Under the pieces are notes generated by a model. The model did not search any database and was not told where the DNA came from. It was given only the letters and a program-made list of their open reading frames with translations. From Cytobacillus horneckiae (lineage in GTDB: Bacteria; Bacillota; Bacilli; Bacillales; Cytobacillaceae), in NCBI RefSeq assembly GCF_002835735.1, contig NZ_PISD01000005.1, positions 1 to 64,000 of the forward strand: a stretch of 64,000 nucleotides of DNA, in the 5' to 3' direction. Shown here piece by piece: positions 50,522-59,240 of the stretch. Numbering within the stretch: the first letter of the stretch is position 1; each line of letters opens with the position of its first letter. Both the position numbers and the translations under genes were made by a program.

Positions 50522-51283
50522 ATGAAATTACAAGATAGAGTAGCGATTGTAACAGGTGCAGCTTCTGGTATGGGCAAAGCCATTGCTGAACTTTATGCAA
50601 AAGAAGGCGCAAAAGTCATTGTGGCTGACCTTAATATCGAAGGTGCAGAAGCAGTGGCGGAGGGAATTACCAATGCAGGCGGCACGGCAAAGGCTGTAAA
50701 GGTGAATATTGCTAAGCTGGAAGACATCGAAGCAATGGTAGATACCGCTGTAAGTGAATTTGGCACTTTGGATATTTTAGTAAATAATGCTGGCATCATG
50801 GATGCATTTGAACCAGTTGGAGATATTACGGATGAAAAATGGGATTTAATTTTTGATATCAATACAAAAGGTGTGATGCGTGCAACAAGAAAAGCCATCC
50901 CAATTTTCTTGGAAAAAGGTAAAGGCGTCATTGTTAATACGGCTTCCACTGGCGGGCTTAACGGTGCACACGCAGGCGCTGCTTACGGTGCGTCCAAGCA
51001 TGCAGTTGTAGGTTTAACTAAAAACACAGGCTTCATGTATGCAAAGGAAGGCATTCGCTGTAATGCAATTGCACCGGGCGGAGTACAGACAAATATTGCA
51101 TCATCGCTTAAACAGCCAAATGCATTTGGAATGAGCCGTACTCAGCTTGCTCAAGCAGTAATGCCGCGTACAGGAACATCTGAAGAAATTGCACAAGTCG
51201 CGCTATTCCTTGCATCAGATGATTCAAGCTTTGTCAACGGTACAGTGATCACTGCAGACGCAGGATGGACTGCAGCATTTTAA
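50522..51283 (+). CDS. SDR family oxidoreductase
   Basis: The 253-aa short-chain dehydrogenase has TGAASGMG, NNAGIMD and YGASKHAV (catalytic Tyr and Lys), ending DAGWTAAF. I use the ATG at 50522 behind AAAGGGG; the frame's first ATG (50480) has no site. Paralogue of the SDR at 42277, and likewise paired with a divergent TetR gene. Confidence 0.85.
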   Translation: MKLQDRVAIVTGAASGMGKAIAELYAKEGAKVIVADLNIEGAEAVAEGITNAGGTAKAVKVNIAKLEDIEAMVDTAVSEFGTLDILVNNAGIMDAFEPVGDITDEKWDLIFDINTKGVMRATRKAIPIFLEKGKGVIVNTASTGGLNGAHAGAAYGASKHAVVGLTKNTGFMYAKEGIRCNAIAPGGVQTNIASSLKQPNAFGMSRTQLAQAVMPRTGTSEEIAQVALFLASDDSSFVNGTVITADAGWTAAF

Positions 51284-51295
51284 TTTAAATTATCG

Positions 51296-51329
51296 GAACA
51301 CCTTTCCTTTGGGAGAGGTGTTTTTTTTT
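51296..51329 (+). terminator. terminator after the SDR gene
   Basis: AACACCTTTCC and GGGAGAGGTGTT stem (one G-U/mismatch) followed by TTTTTTTT. Confidence 0.8.
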
Positions 51330-51445
51330 ATGTCTTAGTATAACAGAAAACTGGAGAAAGACGGCTGATAAGGTAAGGAAGATACGAGTAAATAATCACA
51401 CTCCTTAATTTATCAAGAAATTCTTTAAAAACTCAAAACCACTCA

Positions 51446-51476
51446 TTGACTCTCCCCTAACAGGAGCTTTTACACT
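51446..51476 (+). promoter_or_regulatory. MerR-type promoter of the ABC exporter operon
   Basis: TTGACT (51446-51451), a long 19-bp spacer and TACACT (51471-51476). The spacer holds CTCC-CCTAACA-GGAG, the classic MerR operator seen in drug-resistance promoters. The MerR protein at the end of this operon should untwist and activate it. Confidence 0.85.
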
Positions 51477-51511
51477 GTTAAAGTTCGACAAAAAAAGGAG
51501 GTCATAAAACG

Positions 51512-52231
51512 ATGGAAAACGCAATAGAAGTTTCAGGCTTAACAAAGTCATTCGACGGTCATACGGCTGTCAATCATTTATCGCTAAAAGTAAAAAAGGA
51601 CACCATTTTTGGCCTGCTTGGACATAATGGCGCAGGGAAATCGACTACGATTGACTGCATTCTTGGTACACAAAAGCCGGATACCGGTGAAGTGACTATT
51701 CTAGGGTGCGATCCAGCCGCCAATCGCAAGCAGCTTTTCGAAAAAGTCGGCGTTCAGTTTCAGGAAAATGCTTTTCAAAAAGGGCTGAAGATGAAGGAGA
51801 TTTGTGAGATTACGCATTCACTTTACAAGCATCCAATGAACTGGCGTGAGCAGCTGCAAGCATTTGGTCTCAGTCATCGTGAAAAGGTAAAAGTGACTGA
51901 GCTTTCAGGCGGAGAGCGGCAAAAGCTCTGCATTTTATTGGCGATGATGGGGCAACCAGAAGTGATTTTCCTTGATGAGCTGACTACAGGACTTGATCCG
52001 CTAGCTAGACGGGAAGTATGGCGAACACTTGAAAAATTAAAGGAAACGGGTGTGACAATTTTTCTTACATCACATTTCATGGATGAGGTCGAAAACTTAT
52101 GTGATGAGCTACTTGTGCTAAAAAATGGACAAACGCTTGTGTCGGGAACGGTTCAAGAGGTACTTGCTTGTACAGGTACGAAAAACATGGACGAAGCATT
52201 TATCCATTTAATTGAGGGGGATGTTCAATGA
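51512..52231 (+). CDS. ABC transporter ATP-binding protein
   Basis: The 239-aa ATPase has Walker A GHNGAGKST, the ABC signature LSGGERQK, Walker B VIFLDELTTGLDP and the switch His in TSHFMDEV. It pairs with the ABC-2 permease that follows (4-bp overlap) and resembles drug or lipid exporters. AAGGAGG precedes the ATG. Confidence 0.9.
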   Translation: MENAIEVSGLTKSFDGHTAVNHLSLKVKKDTIFGLLGHNGAGKSTTIDCILGTQKPDTGEVTILGCDPAANRKQLFEKVGVQFQENAFQKGLKMKEICEITHSLYKHPMNWREQLQAFGLSHREKVKVTELSGGERQKLCILLAMMGQPEVIFLDELTTGLDPLARREVWRTLEKLKETGVTIFLTSHFMDEVENLCDELLVLKNGQTLVSGTVQEVLACTGTKNMDEAFIHLIEGDVQ

Positions 52232-52944
52232 ATACTTTTTGGTTATTATATAAGGCAGAAATTAAATTATCCTTCAGAGAAATGTCCTCGGTTATTTTCG
52301 GTTTAATCTTGCCGGCTGTTTTAATGGCGTTAATGGGAATGTTTGCCTATTCGAACGAGGAGCTGAATCTCTCATTTGCGGCCATTGCAACAATTGGATT
52401 ATGTGCAACCGGCCTCATGAGTTTGCCATTATCACTTTCCTCCTACAGAGAGCAAAAGGTTCTCAAACGATATAAAGTGACACCCATTAGTCCGATGATT
52501 CTCCTTTTTGCTCATGTGAGCTATTGTTTCTCTTTAAGCATTTCTTCTATGCTGATGGTATTTGCGGTCGCAAAGTTCGGTTATGGGATGAACTTCATTG
52601 GCTCTCCTCTAAAGTTTATCGCTGGTTATTTACTTGTTATGGCAGCGATTCATAGCATCGGACTCATCATCGCCAGTCTGTCGCCAAGTGAAAAGACGAC
52701 CGGTGCGATCAGCAGTGCGCTCTACTTTCCGATGTTTCTACTATCCGGCGCAACGATTCCGTTTGAGATCATGCCAAGCTTTCTTCAGTCGATTGTAAAA
52801 ATCTTCCCTCTTACCCATGGCATTGAATTATTAAAAGGAATTGCGCTTAATCAGCTGGCAAATCTTACCTTTAGTTTGACAGTACTCATTCTCACAGCCA
52901 TTGTATGTCTAATCATATCTATAAAATTTTTTAAATGGGAATAA
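52228..52944 (+). CDS. ABC-2 type permease
   Basis: The 238-aa protein has six hydrophobic helices and the ABC-2 pattern LILPAVLMALMG near the N-terminus and FLLSGATIPFEIMP in the middle. It forms the membrane part of the exporter with the preceding ATPase (ATGA overlap). Confidence 0.87.
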   Translation: MNTFWLLYKAEIKLSFREMSSVIFGLILPAVLMALMGMFAYSNEELNLSFAAIATIGLCATGLMSLPLSLSSYREQKVLKRYKVTPISPMILLFAHVSYCFSLSISSMLMVFAVAKFGYGMNFIGSPLKFIAGYLLVMAAIHSIGLIIASLSPSEKTTGAISSALYFPMFLLSGATIPFEIMPSFLQSIVKIFPLTHGIELLKGIALNQLANLTFSLTVLILTAIVCLIISIKFFKWE

Positions 52945-52987
52945 TGTAAGGAAGCTTAATTGCTTCCTTTTTGAAAGGAGAAAACCT

Positions 52988-53785
52988 ATGTATTCCATTG
53001 GCATTTTTTCGAAAATGAATCGGATAACGATTAAAACATTAAGATATTATGATCGTGCAGGCATTCTCAAACCTGCACATGTAGATAATAAGACAGGCTA
53101 TCGTTATTATAGCAGTGCGCAGATTGTAACGCTTCATGAAGTCATGGCATTAAGGCAAATGGGCTTTAAAATTGCAGAAATCAAGGAGGCTATCGAAACA
53201 AAAACAGTCAGCCGCATGATTGAAAAAAAACGGACAGAACTGCAAGAGCAGTCTAAAAAGATAAACGAGAAGATTGCTCAAGCTGACTATTACTTGGAAA
53301 AGCAAGAATATACACCGCAAATCTTTATCAAAAGTCTCCCGCAAGTGATTGTTGCTTCTACTAGATATATACTGCCTAATTATCAGGCCTTATTTGAAGT
53401 TGTTCCGAAAATGGGCGAGAAAATGATTGCAGTCGGCTGCAAAGTTGACCCAATTCAATATTGCTTCCAAATTATACATGATGGGAAATATAAAGAAGAG
53501 AATATTGATTTTGAAATTTGTGAAGCCGTAACAGAAATGAAGAAAAATCAAAATGGCTTAATTTTTAAAGAAATAGAAGAAGTACCTATGGCAGCCTGCC
53601 TTCTTCACCGCGGCCCATATGAAACGATTGGTGAAACATATGCGATTCTATTTGATTGGCTGGCGCATAATCAATACGAATTGGCTGATAACCCAAGAGA
53701 AGCCGTTATTGATGGAATATGGAATCGTAATGATTCGCGCGAATGGCTGACTGAGGTGCAGTTTCCGCTAACTAAAGGAGGGTAG
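52988..53785 (+). CDS. MerR regulator with GyrI-like effector domain
   Basis: The 265-aa protein has a MerR HTH (SIGIFSKMNRITIKTLRYYDRAGILKP), a dimerisation helix (about residues 75-110) and a C-terminal GyrI-like/AraC-E-binding domain (about 115-265) for small ligands, the BmrR layout. AAAGGAG precedes the ATG. It is the third gene of the operon controlled by the 19-bp-spacer promoter, so it likely activates the exporter when it binds a drug. Confidence 0.85.
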   Translation: MYSIGIFSKMNRITIKTLRYYDRAGILKPAHVDNKTGYRYYSSAQIVTLHEVMALRQMGFKIAEIKEAIETKTVSRMIEKKRTELQEQSKKINEKIAQADYYLEKQEYTPQIFIKSLPQVIVASTRYILPNYQALFEVVPKMGEKMIAVGCKVDPIQYCFQIIHDGKYKEENIDFEICEAVTEMKKNQNGLIFKEIEEVPMAACLLHRGPYETIGETYAILFDWLAHNQYELADNPREAVIDGIWNRNDSREWLTEVQFPLTKGG

Positions 53786-53791
53786 ATCAAT

Positions 53792-53857
53792 ATGAAGCAA
53801 TCAGGACCCTATCAAACGAATGTACAGAAGTGTTTAGGAACTAAAGGCAGTTCTTAA
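53792..53857 (+). CDS. possible 21-aa ORF after the MerR gene
   Basis: ATG-initiated frame (MKQSGPYQTNVQKCLGTKGSS) with AAGGAGGG about 10 nt upstream, in the MerR operon. It may be the remaining start of a lost fourth gene. Confidence 0.25.
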   Translation: MKQSGPYQTNVQKCLGTKGSS

Positions 53858-53858
53858 T

Positions 53859-53903
53859 TGTGTGAGTAAGAAACCGTACGCTTTCCTTACTTACACAGTT
53901 TAT
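53859..53903 (+). terminator. terminator-like hairpin ending the exporter operon
   Basis: TGTGTGAGTAAG pairs with CTTACTTACACA (one G-U) followed by GTTTATATT; the T-run is weak. Confidence 0.5.
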
Positions 53904-53982
53904 ATTACACTCCCGCGTACCCATTTTTATTCGCAGTAATTTTACAACCTTTACTTAAAGTCCTTTTTATGAAAAAAATATC

Positions 53983-54447
53983 TTATTCAATTTCTTTAAC
54001 ACTTACTTCATTTTCTTGGAATGTAATATCATATTTCTTTTCATCCTCATTAATAAATGATACTCCTAAGAAAGCTGGCTCTTTTTTATTTAATTCCTCT
54101 AATTTATCATTACTAAGACCTTCATTATCAAATGTCACTTCACCTTTGATTTCTAAAAGGTTATCATCCTCATTAACTGTATTTTTTACATCTTTAATGT
54201 TTACGTCTTTAACTTTATCTTCTACCCATGAACCTACAATAGGTTTAATACTTAATGTATCAATTTTTTTACTATCGTTATCAGGGATAATGATTTCAAT
54301 TTCAAACCTGATGCTACTCTCTGCTCTCTCATTTTCGCTTAACCCATATAAAAATTCATTAATATCATAAGATTGATTTGGGTTTTGGGTGCAAGCTGAC
54401 AATAATACAAAGAAAGGCAGTAACAATACTAAAAATACCTTTTTCAA
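53983..54447 (-). CDS. putative lipoprotein of unknown function
   Basis: The 154-aa protein starts with a lipoprotein signal peptide (lipobox LSAC, Cys19), followed by a highly charged, Asp/Asn/Glu/Lys-rich domain with no family that I recognise. It would be anchored on the outer face of the membrane. It stands alone between the exporter operon and a toxin-antitoxin candidate. Confidence 0.7.
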   Translation of the reverse strand: MKKVFLVLLLPFFVLLSACTQNPNQSYDINEFLYGLSENERAESSIRFEIEIIIPDNDSKKIDTLSIKPIVGSWVEDKVKDVNIKDVKNTVNEDDNLLEIKGEVTFDNEGLSNDKLEELNKKEPAFLGVSFINEDEKKYDITFQENEVSVKEIE

Positions 54448-54617
54448 ATTAACAAATCCTTTCCTTTATTACCAATTCATCATGTCTATAACGCAACATA
54501 ATCACTCAATATTGGTGCTTGACACCTGCCGTATTCAAGATGGTTTTTACATAATCAGCTTGCAGTTTCTGAAAGATATTAGTCGAAAACTCAAATAGTT
54601 TAGTTTATAAATAATTA

Positions 54618-54626
54618 TGGTATAAT
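54618..54626 (+). promoter_or_regulatory. extended -10 promoter of the second antisense RNA
   Basis: TGGTATAAT with a poor -35; transcription would begin near 54633. Confidence 0.45.
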
Positions 54627-54632
54627 GGATAT

Positions 54633-54763
54633 ATAATACTAAAGACAGGATGCGTGAACACCCTGTCTAGTAACTTATCGCCCAGGCGGGAGGTTACTTA
54701 ATTACTTGTTTCTCTTAGAAACCACCCGAGACTGGGGAGTCTTTTTACGGGTGGTTTTCTTTT
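54633..54763 (+). ncRNA. candidate antisense antitoxin RNA 2 (about 130 nt)
   Basis: The predicted RNA contains a GACAGG/CCTGTC hairpin, a GTAACTT..AGGTTAC hairpin and ends at a strong terminator (ACCACCCG/CGGGTGGT, then TTTTCTTTTT, 54719-54763). That terminator lies inside the 3' coding part of the minus-strand toxin gene, so the RNA overlaps its message. It also shares a 31-nt element (54669-54699) with the toxin mRNA leader. Confidence 0.55.
54669..54699 (+). repeat. 31-nt element shared by both RNAs, plus-strand copy
   Basis: AGTAACTTA, 8 variable nt, then GCGGGAGGTTACTT. The other copy is on the minus strand at 54901-54932. Confidence 0.6.
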
Positions 54764-54860
54764 TGGATTTTTTATTAGGAATCTTACTGAATAGAAAGGC
54801 AACAAATTGAGTAATTATTGCCTTAGCAAGAGTTAATAGTAAATCCACTAGTACATCCAT
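54702..54860 (-). CDS. candidate type I toxin 2 (52 aa, one helix, basic tail)
   Basis: The peptide has one hydrophobic helix (VLVDLLLTLAKAIITQFVAF) and a strongly basic tail (NKKSKKKTTRKKTPQSR). GGAGGGAGGTG lies 7 nt before the ATG at 54860; the frame is open further 5' but without a site. Overlapping antisense transcription, small size and the hydrophobic-plus-basic layout fit an Fst/TxpA-like type I toxin, although I do not recognise the exact family. Confidence 0.55.
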   Translation of the reverse strand: MDVLVDLLLTLAKAIITQFVAFLFSKIPNKKSKKKTTRKKTPQSRVVSKRNK

Positions 54861-54900
54861 TGCGGTCACCTCCCTCCAACTTCGACTTAGAGCAAAGGGA

Positions 54901-54932
54901 AAGCAACCTCCCACCCGAACTATTAAGTTACT
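54901..54932 (-). repeat. 32-nt element shared by both RNAs, minus-strand copy
   Basis: AGTAACTTA, 8 variable nt, then GGTGGGAGGTTGCTT, in the leader of the candidate toxin mRNA just after a TATAAT. Confidence 0.6.
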
Positions 54933-55033
54933 CATCTTATTATAGCGTAATTTTTCCATTCTTTTATATGTAATTGAGTTATGGTGAAAGAGGGAAAGTT
55001 ATTAAAAGCTCTGATTTTATTTGCTGTTGATTG

Positions 55034-55062
55034 GAGCGGGTGGCGCGAGACTCCTGCGGGAG
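55034..55062. repeat. fragment of dispersed Bacillus intergenic repeat
   Basis: GGAGCGGGTGGCGCGAGACT followed by CCTGCGGGA, related to the fragment at 40102. The remainder of 54960-55316 holds only a weak 18-codon frame. Confidence 0.35.
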
Positions 55063-55316
55063 AAGCTAGCAAAAACTAGCAGCACACGAGAAGAATATAC
55101 ACAGAAAGATTCTGAATTTATATTAAACATTCTCAACCTCGCGTAGAAATTATTTCAATTTTCGAAAATAATGATACAATAGCAGTAACTTAATGAAGAG
55201 GACGGGATGAAGATGAAAAATGCAAAATGCACCCTTATAAAAATAAATGGAGAAAAATCAGCTGGGTAATGAGCAAATAAAATGCCCGCTGTTATAATAG
55301 GAGGAGCATTTTTAAT

Positions 55317-55946
55317 ATGTTAACGAATCAAGGCTTTAATTTATGGGCGAATCAATATGATCAAACCGTTCAATTAAGTGAAGATAATAAAACATATCCT
55401 TTTGCAGGCTATAATGAAATTTTAAATATCGTGTTTAATGTAGCGATGCGGCAGCCGCAATCTTCCATTCTTGATATTGGTTTTGGAACAGGTGTGTTAA
55501 CGAGTCAATTATATGAACAAGGACATCTTATAGATGGATTGGATTTTTCATCAGAAATGATTACCTTAGCTCGAAAGAAGATGCCGGACGCAAATTTAAT
55601 TGAATGGGATATTTCTAAAGGATTGCCGGAATCGATAAAAGCGAAAAAATATGATTCTATTATAAGTACCTATGCGCTGCATCATTTAACTGATGAGGAG
55701 AAGGTGCCTTTTATACAAAGTTTATTACTTCGCCTGAATGATAACGGAAAAATCGTTATTGGCGATATCGCATTTCAGACAAGAGCCGCACATAATCAGT
55801 GCAGGGATAGAAGTAAAGAATTCTGGGATGAGGATGAGTTTTATTTCGTACTTGAAGAATTAAAACCACGAATGGCAGATTTCAGCCATAGTACATTTAC
55901 ACAAGTCTCCCATTGCGGCGGTGTAATGGTTCTTTCAAAATCATAA
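55317..55946 (+). CDS. class I SAM-dependent methyltransferase
   Basis: The 209-aa protein has motif I ILDIGFGTGVLT, a GLDFSSEMI acidic loop and IISTYALHHLTDEEK. Its target (small molecule or rRNA/protein) is not evident. AGGAGG lies upstream of the ATG. Confidence 0.82.
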   Translation: MLTNQGFNLWANQYDQTVQLSEDNKTYPFAGYNEILNIVFNVAMRQPQSSILDIGFGTGVLTSQLYEQGHLIDGLDFSSEMITLARKKMPDANLIEWDISKGLPESIKAKKYDSIISTYALHHLTDEEKVPFIQSLLLRLNDNGKIVIGDIAFQTRAAHNQCRDRSKEFWDEDEFYFVLEELKPRMADFSHSTFTQVSHCGGVMVLSKS

Positions 55947-56023
55947 GGCAAGGGGACTCCTGTTCAAATTAGGGGCTCGCTGAAGCCGTTTGGAATGAAA
56001 ATTACCAACCAAGAATAATAAAG

Positions 56024-56060
56024 AAGCACAGCTCATCTTTTCTAAGAGTTGTGTTTTTTT
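56024..56060 (+). terminator. intrinsic terminator
   Basis: CACAGCTC and GAGTTGTG stem (one G-U) followed by TTTTTTT. Confidence 0.75.
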
Positions 56061-56180
56061 GATTTACGATGTTACATTTGATTTATTATAAGAGTGAAAC
56101 GATAATCGATAACGAGTAGAATGAATAAATTGATTGTTTAATATAATGTGAATAAGAATCTACATTGAGGGGAAATGATT

Positions 56181-57155
56181 GTGAATTCTGCAAGTGTAAA
56201 ATACGATCAGTTTGGTGATCCAAGTGAAGTACTGCGGATTGAATATGAACATAAGTCTGCGCCAAAAGACTATGAGGTTTTGGTAAGAATGAAGCTGCGG
56301 CCGATTAACCCATCTGATTTAATTCCTGTCAGGGGCTCCTACGCACACCGCATCACTTTGCCAGCTATTCCTGGATATGAAGGAGTTGGCATAGTAGAGC
56401 AAGTAGGAAATCGGGTTTCAGCCGATTTAATAGGTAAAAGAGTGCTGCCTTTGCGCGGTGAAGGGACATGGCAGGAAGTTGTGAAAACATCGGCCGCTTT
56501 TACCGTCCCAATACCTGATTCAATAAATGATACCGCAGCGTCGCAAATGTATATTAATCCGATTACCGCCTGGGTTACTTTAACAGAGGTGTTAAAGATA
56601 AAGGCAGGCGATACTTTAGTAGTCAATGCTTGCGGTTCAGCGATCGGCCATATTTATGCCCAACTGACGAAGCTGATAGGCTGCAGGCTCATCGCAGTTG
56701 TGCGAAATGGAGATTATACAGAGCGGCTTCTTCAGCTCGGTGCTTTCCACGTAATTGATACATCCAAACATTCATTAACTGAAGCGATTATGGCTTTGAC
56801 ATATGGTAGAGGAGCAGACGCGGCGATTGATTCAATCGGTGGCGATGAAGGGAATTTGCTATCTCAATGTGTGCAGCCTACAGGCACATTTTTAACGATC
56901 GGCCTCTTGTCAGGCGTGCAAGTAGATTGGCGTGAAATCTCCAGCCGGGTAAATGCTAAGCTATTTCATTTGAGACATTGGAATCGAAATACATCCATCA
57001 GAACATGGCATAAAACCTTTGAACGGATTATTGATCTTGCAGCAAATGAGAAACTGTTGTTGATGAATATGGTTGCAAACTATGATTTGCACGATATCAA
57101 AATGGCGCTACATGCCGTCGAGGAAAAAAAGGAGAAGGTCTTTTTAACAAGCTAA
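56181..57155 (+). CDS. MDR-family zinc-free reductase (MECR/quinone reductase-like)
   Basis: The 324-aa medium-chain reductase has NPSDLIPVRGSY, PGYEGVGIVEQVGNRV and a nucleotide-binding ACGSAIGHIYAQL segment; no zinc ligands. GTG at 56181 is 8 nt from AGGGG, whereas the ATG at 56175 is only 2 nt from it, so I use the GTG. Likely an NADPH-dependent enoyl or quinone reductase. Confidence 0.8.
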   Translation: MNSASVKYDQFGDPSEVLRIEYEHKSAPKDYEVLVRMKLRPINPSDLIPVRGSYAHRITLPAIPGYEGVGIVEQVGNRVSADLIGKRVLPLRGEGTWQEVVKTSAAFTVPIPDSINDTAASQMYINPITAWVTLTEVLKIKAGDTLVVNACGSAIGHIYAQLTKLIGCRLIAVVRNGDYTERLLQLGAFHVIDTSKHSLTEAIMALTYGRGADAAIDSIGGDEGNLLSQCVQPTGTFLTIGLLSGVQVDWREISSRVNAKLFHLRHWNRNTSIRTWHKTFERIIDLAANEKLLLMNMVANYDLHDIKMALHAVEEKKEKVFLTS

Positions 57156-57393
57156 GAGAATCTATAAGAAAATCTCGAGAGCGGAAGCGGTTCCTCAGGG
57201 CAAACAACGAATAAGTACATCGTTTCACCGGCTTTGCCAGATAACATAACTGGACTCTCATTTGTTTTTCGCGAGTATGAAAACCATTATAAAGATGGAC
57301 CACCTATTAAAGAGGCCGTCATTAAAGCATAACCATTCTTTGACTTTCGCAAAAAATTTCCATACACTTAAACTATTATCTCATTTTATTTTT

Positions 57394-57422
57394 GATCACA
57401 GGAGGGAGCCTGTGATTTTTTT
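57394..57422 (+). terminator. intrinsic terminator
   Basis: ATCACAGG and CCTGTGAT stem with a 6-nt loop and eight T. It lies just upstream of the rlmA-like gene and after a stretch (57156-57390) without a gene. Confidence 0.85.
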
Positions 57423-57458
57423 TCTTATAGAGTTTTAAGTATGGAAGGAAGTTCATTC

Positions 57459-58313
57459 ATGTCAAAGAAAATAAATAGTGCGAAGAGAATTCAAAAATTG
57501 GCGCATGCGTTTATATGCCCATTGTGCGGAAGCCCGGTAAAAGTTGTTGAGCTAAAAAGTTTGGTGTGCGACCAAAGTCATAATTTTGACTTTACGAAGC
57601 AGGGGTATTTAAATTTACTTACTCATGCAGTTAAGAGTCATTATAGTAAAGAGCTGTTTCAGGCTAGACAGCAGATTATTATGGATGCTGAACTTTATAA
57701 GCCGCTTCATGATGAGTTTGTAGCCATCATTGATCAAATGCCTGGACACAAGGTGGTTGCGGATTTAGGCTGTGGTGAGGGATCGCATTTGCAGAAAATA
57801 GTGGATAAAGTAAATGCAAAAGAAATCGATGCAATTGGAATTGATATTGCTAAGGAAGGCATCTTGATGGCTGCGAAAAATTATGATGAGCTTATATGGC
57901 TTGTAGGTGATTTAGCGAAGTCTCCGATAGGTAACGGAGCTGTTGATGTGATACTTAATATACTCTCTCCATCAAATTATGAGGAATTCAAAAGAATGCT
58001 TGCTCCCGAAGGAGTGGTTGTGAAGGTCGTTCCAGGGGAGAGGTATTTGCATGAATTGCGGGCGTTTTTATATGAGGAGTCCGAATATTCCAATGAGCAA
58101 ACGGTTTCGCTGTTTAACAGGCATTTTGATTTAGTCCAAACGAAAAGAGTGTCGTATGCTAAAAACTTGAATCAGTTTGATTTAGCCAATCTTGTGACGA
58201 TGACGCCATTAGCTTGGAAGGGCAAAGAAGAGAAGATAAAACAATTTATGAATCAAACATCTGCAAATATTACAGTAGACTTGGAGCTCTTAATAGGAAG
58301 AAAAAAACGATAA
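57459..58313 (+). CDS. rlmA: 23S rRNA (guanine-N1)-methyltransferase, RlmA type
   Basis: The 284-aa protein has an N-terminal zinc finger (CPLCGSPV..LVCDQSHNFD), the RlmA-specific FDFTKQGYLNLL segment and a SAM-binding VADLGCGEGSHL motif. It methylates G745 or G748 in domain II of 23S rRNA; the two specificities (RlmAI/RlmAII) are not told apart here, but Gram-positive members are usually G748-type, linked to tylosin-class resistance. The start is ATG 57459 after AAGGAAG. Confidence 0.85.
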   Translation: MSKKINSAKRIQKLAHAFICPLCGSPVKVVELKSLVCDQSHNFDFTKQGYLNLLTHAVKSHYSKELFQARQQIIMDAELYKPLHDEFVAIIDQMPGHKVVADLGCGEGSHLQKIVDKVNAKEIDAIGIDIAKEGILMAAKNYDELIWLVGDLAKSPIGNGAVDVILNILSPSNYEEFKRMLAPEGVVVKVVPGERYLHELRAFLYEESEYSNEQTVSLFNRHFDLVQTKRVSYAKNLNQFDLANLVTMTPLAWKGKEEKIKQFMNQTSANITVDLELLIGRKKR

Positions 58314-58374
58314 TCGTGGTCTTCAGCTTTTATCTTTTTATAATGGTAAACTATATAAAAAGGAGGCGAGAGAG

Positions 58375-58860
58375 TTGGATAAACAATTGTCTCAGGCTAT
58401 CCATTTAAGGAATATCGGAAGTTTAAAAGAGTCTAATCAAATGTTCATGCAGCTTGTTAAAACACATCCTAATGATGCGAATATTCAATACCAATGTGCA
58501 TGGAGCTTAGATGTGCTAGGAGAAGAAGCCGAGGCAGTACCATATTATGAGCGTGCGATAGAACTTGGTTTGCCTGACGAAGATTTAGCAGGCGCATATT
58601 TAGGCTTGGGTAGTACATATCGGACCTTAGGAGCATACGAACAATCAAGACAGATTTTTGAAAAGGCGCTGGCTGTTTTTCCTGAAAATAATGCGATAGC
58701 CTGTTTTTATGCAATGACCTTGTATAATTTGCAGGAATATGAACGAGCGATGGGAATACTGTTAAAAGCATTGGCAGATACTTCATCTGATCGGCACATA
58801 CATGATTATAAAAAGGCGATTGTTTATTATTCGGATAAGCTGCATAAGGTGTGGAGATAA
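58375..58860 (+). CDS. tetratricopeptide repeat protein
   Basis: The 161-aa protein has about four TPR-like helix pairs (for example AEAVPYYERAIELGLPDEDLAGAYLGLGSTYRTLGAYEQSRQIFEKAL, about residues 45-92). The start is TTG with AGGAGG 8 nt upstream. It is probably a protein-interaction module; partner unknown. Confidence 0.8.
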   Translation: MDKQLSQAIHLRNIGSLKESNQMFMQLVKTHPNDANIQYQCAWSLDVLGEEAEAVPYYERAIELGLPDEDLAGAYLGLGSTYRTLGAYEQSRQIFEKALAVFPENNAIACFYAMTLYNLQEYERAMGILLKALADTSSDRHIHDYKKAIVYYSDKLHKVWR

Positions 58861-58939
58861 AGCTTACATCGTGCTCACACTTAAACAGCTATTGGCTTTT
58901 TAATAGATTAAATCATTGACATAAAAGGAGCGAGAGAAG

Positions 58940-59236
58940 ATGCTTGATATCGCTGAATTACAAAAGAATGTAAAGGCATTTAGTAAAGAAAAGGGATTTG
59001 ACCAATCTTCTGTAGAGGCAAGAACATTATTTTTAATGACAGAGGTGGGTGAAGTTGCAAAGGAGGTACTTTCTTTATCATGGGAAGAAGACAAGGATCA
59101 AGTTAAAGAGCGATTGGGACTTGAGCTATACGATGTTGTATGGAATGTATGTGAGCTAGCAAATAAGCTTGATATAGATTTGGAAGACGCTTTTAAAAAG
59201 AAGATGGAAATTAATAAGTTACGTACATGGGAATAA
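58940..59236 (+). CDS. MazG-like nucleotide pyrophosphohydrolase
   Basis: The 98-aa all-helical protein has the MazG/all-alpha NTPase pattern LMTEVGEVAKEVL and LGLELYDVVWNVCELAN (acidic metal-binding residues on two helices). It would hydrolyse a nucleoside triphosphate to monophosphate. GGAGCGAG precedes the ATG. Convergent with the histidine kinase gene. Confidence 0.8.
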   Translation: MLDIAELQKNVKAFSKEKGFDQSSVEARTLFLMTEVGEVAKEVLSLSWEEDKDQVKERLGLELYDVVWNVCELANKLDIDLEDAFKKKMEINKLRTWE

Positions 59237-59240
59237 AAAT

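Noticed and set aside
55212-55268. 18-codon frame (MKNAKCTLIKINGEKSAG) before the methyltransferase as a leader peptide
   Set aside because: No hairpin over the methyltransferase ribosome site and no repeated codon; likely chance.
57222-57332. Open stretch ending GPPIKEAVIKA and TAA, taken as the C-terminus of a lost gene
   Set aside because: Too short, no family recognised and no start; it may be a remnant, but this cannot be supported.
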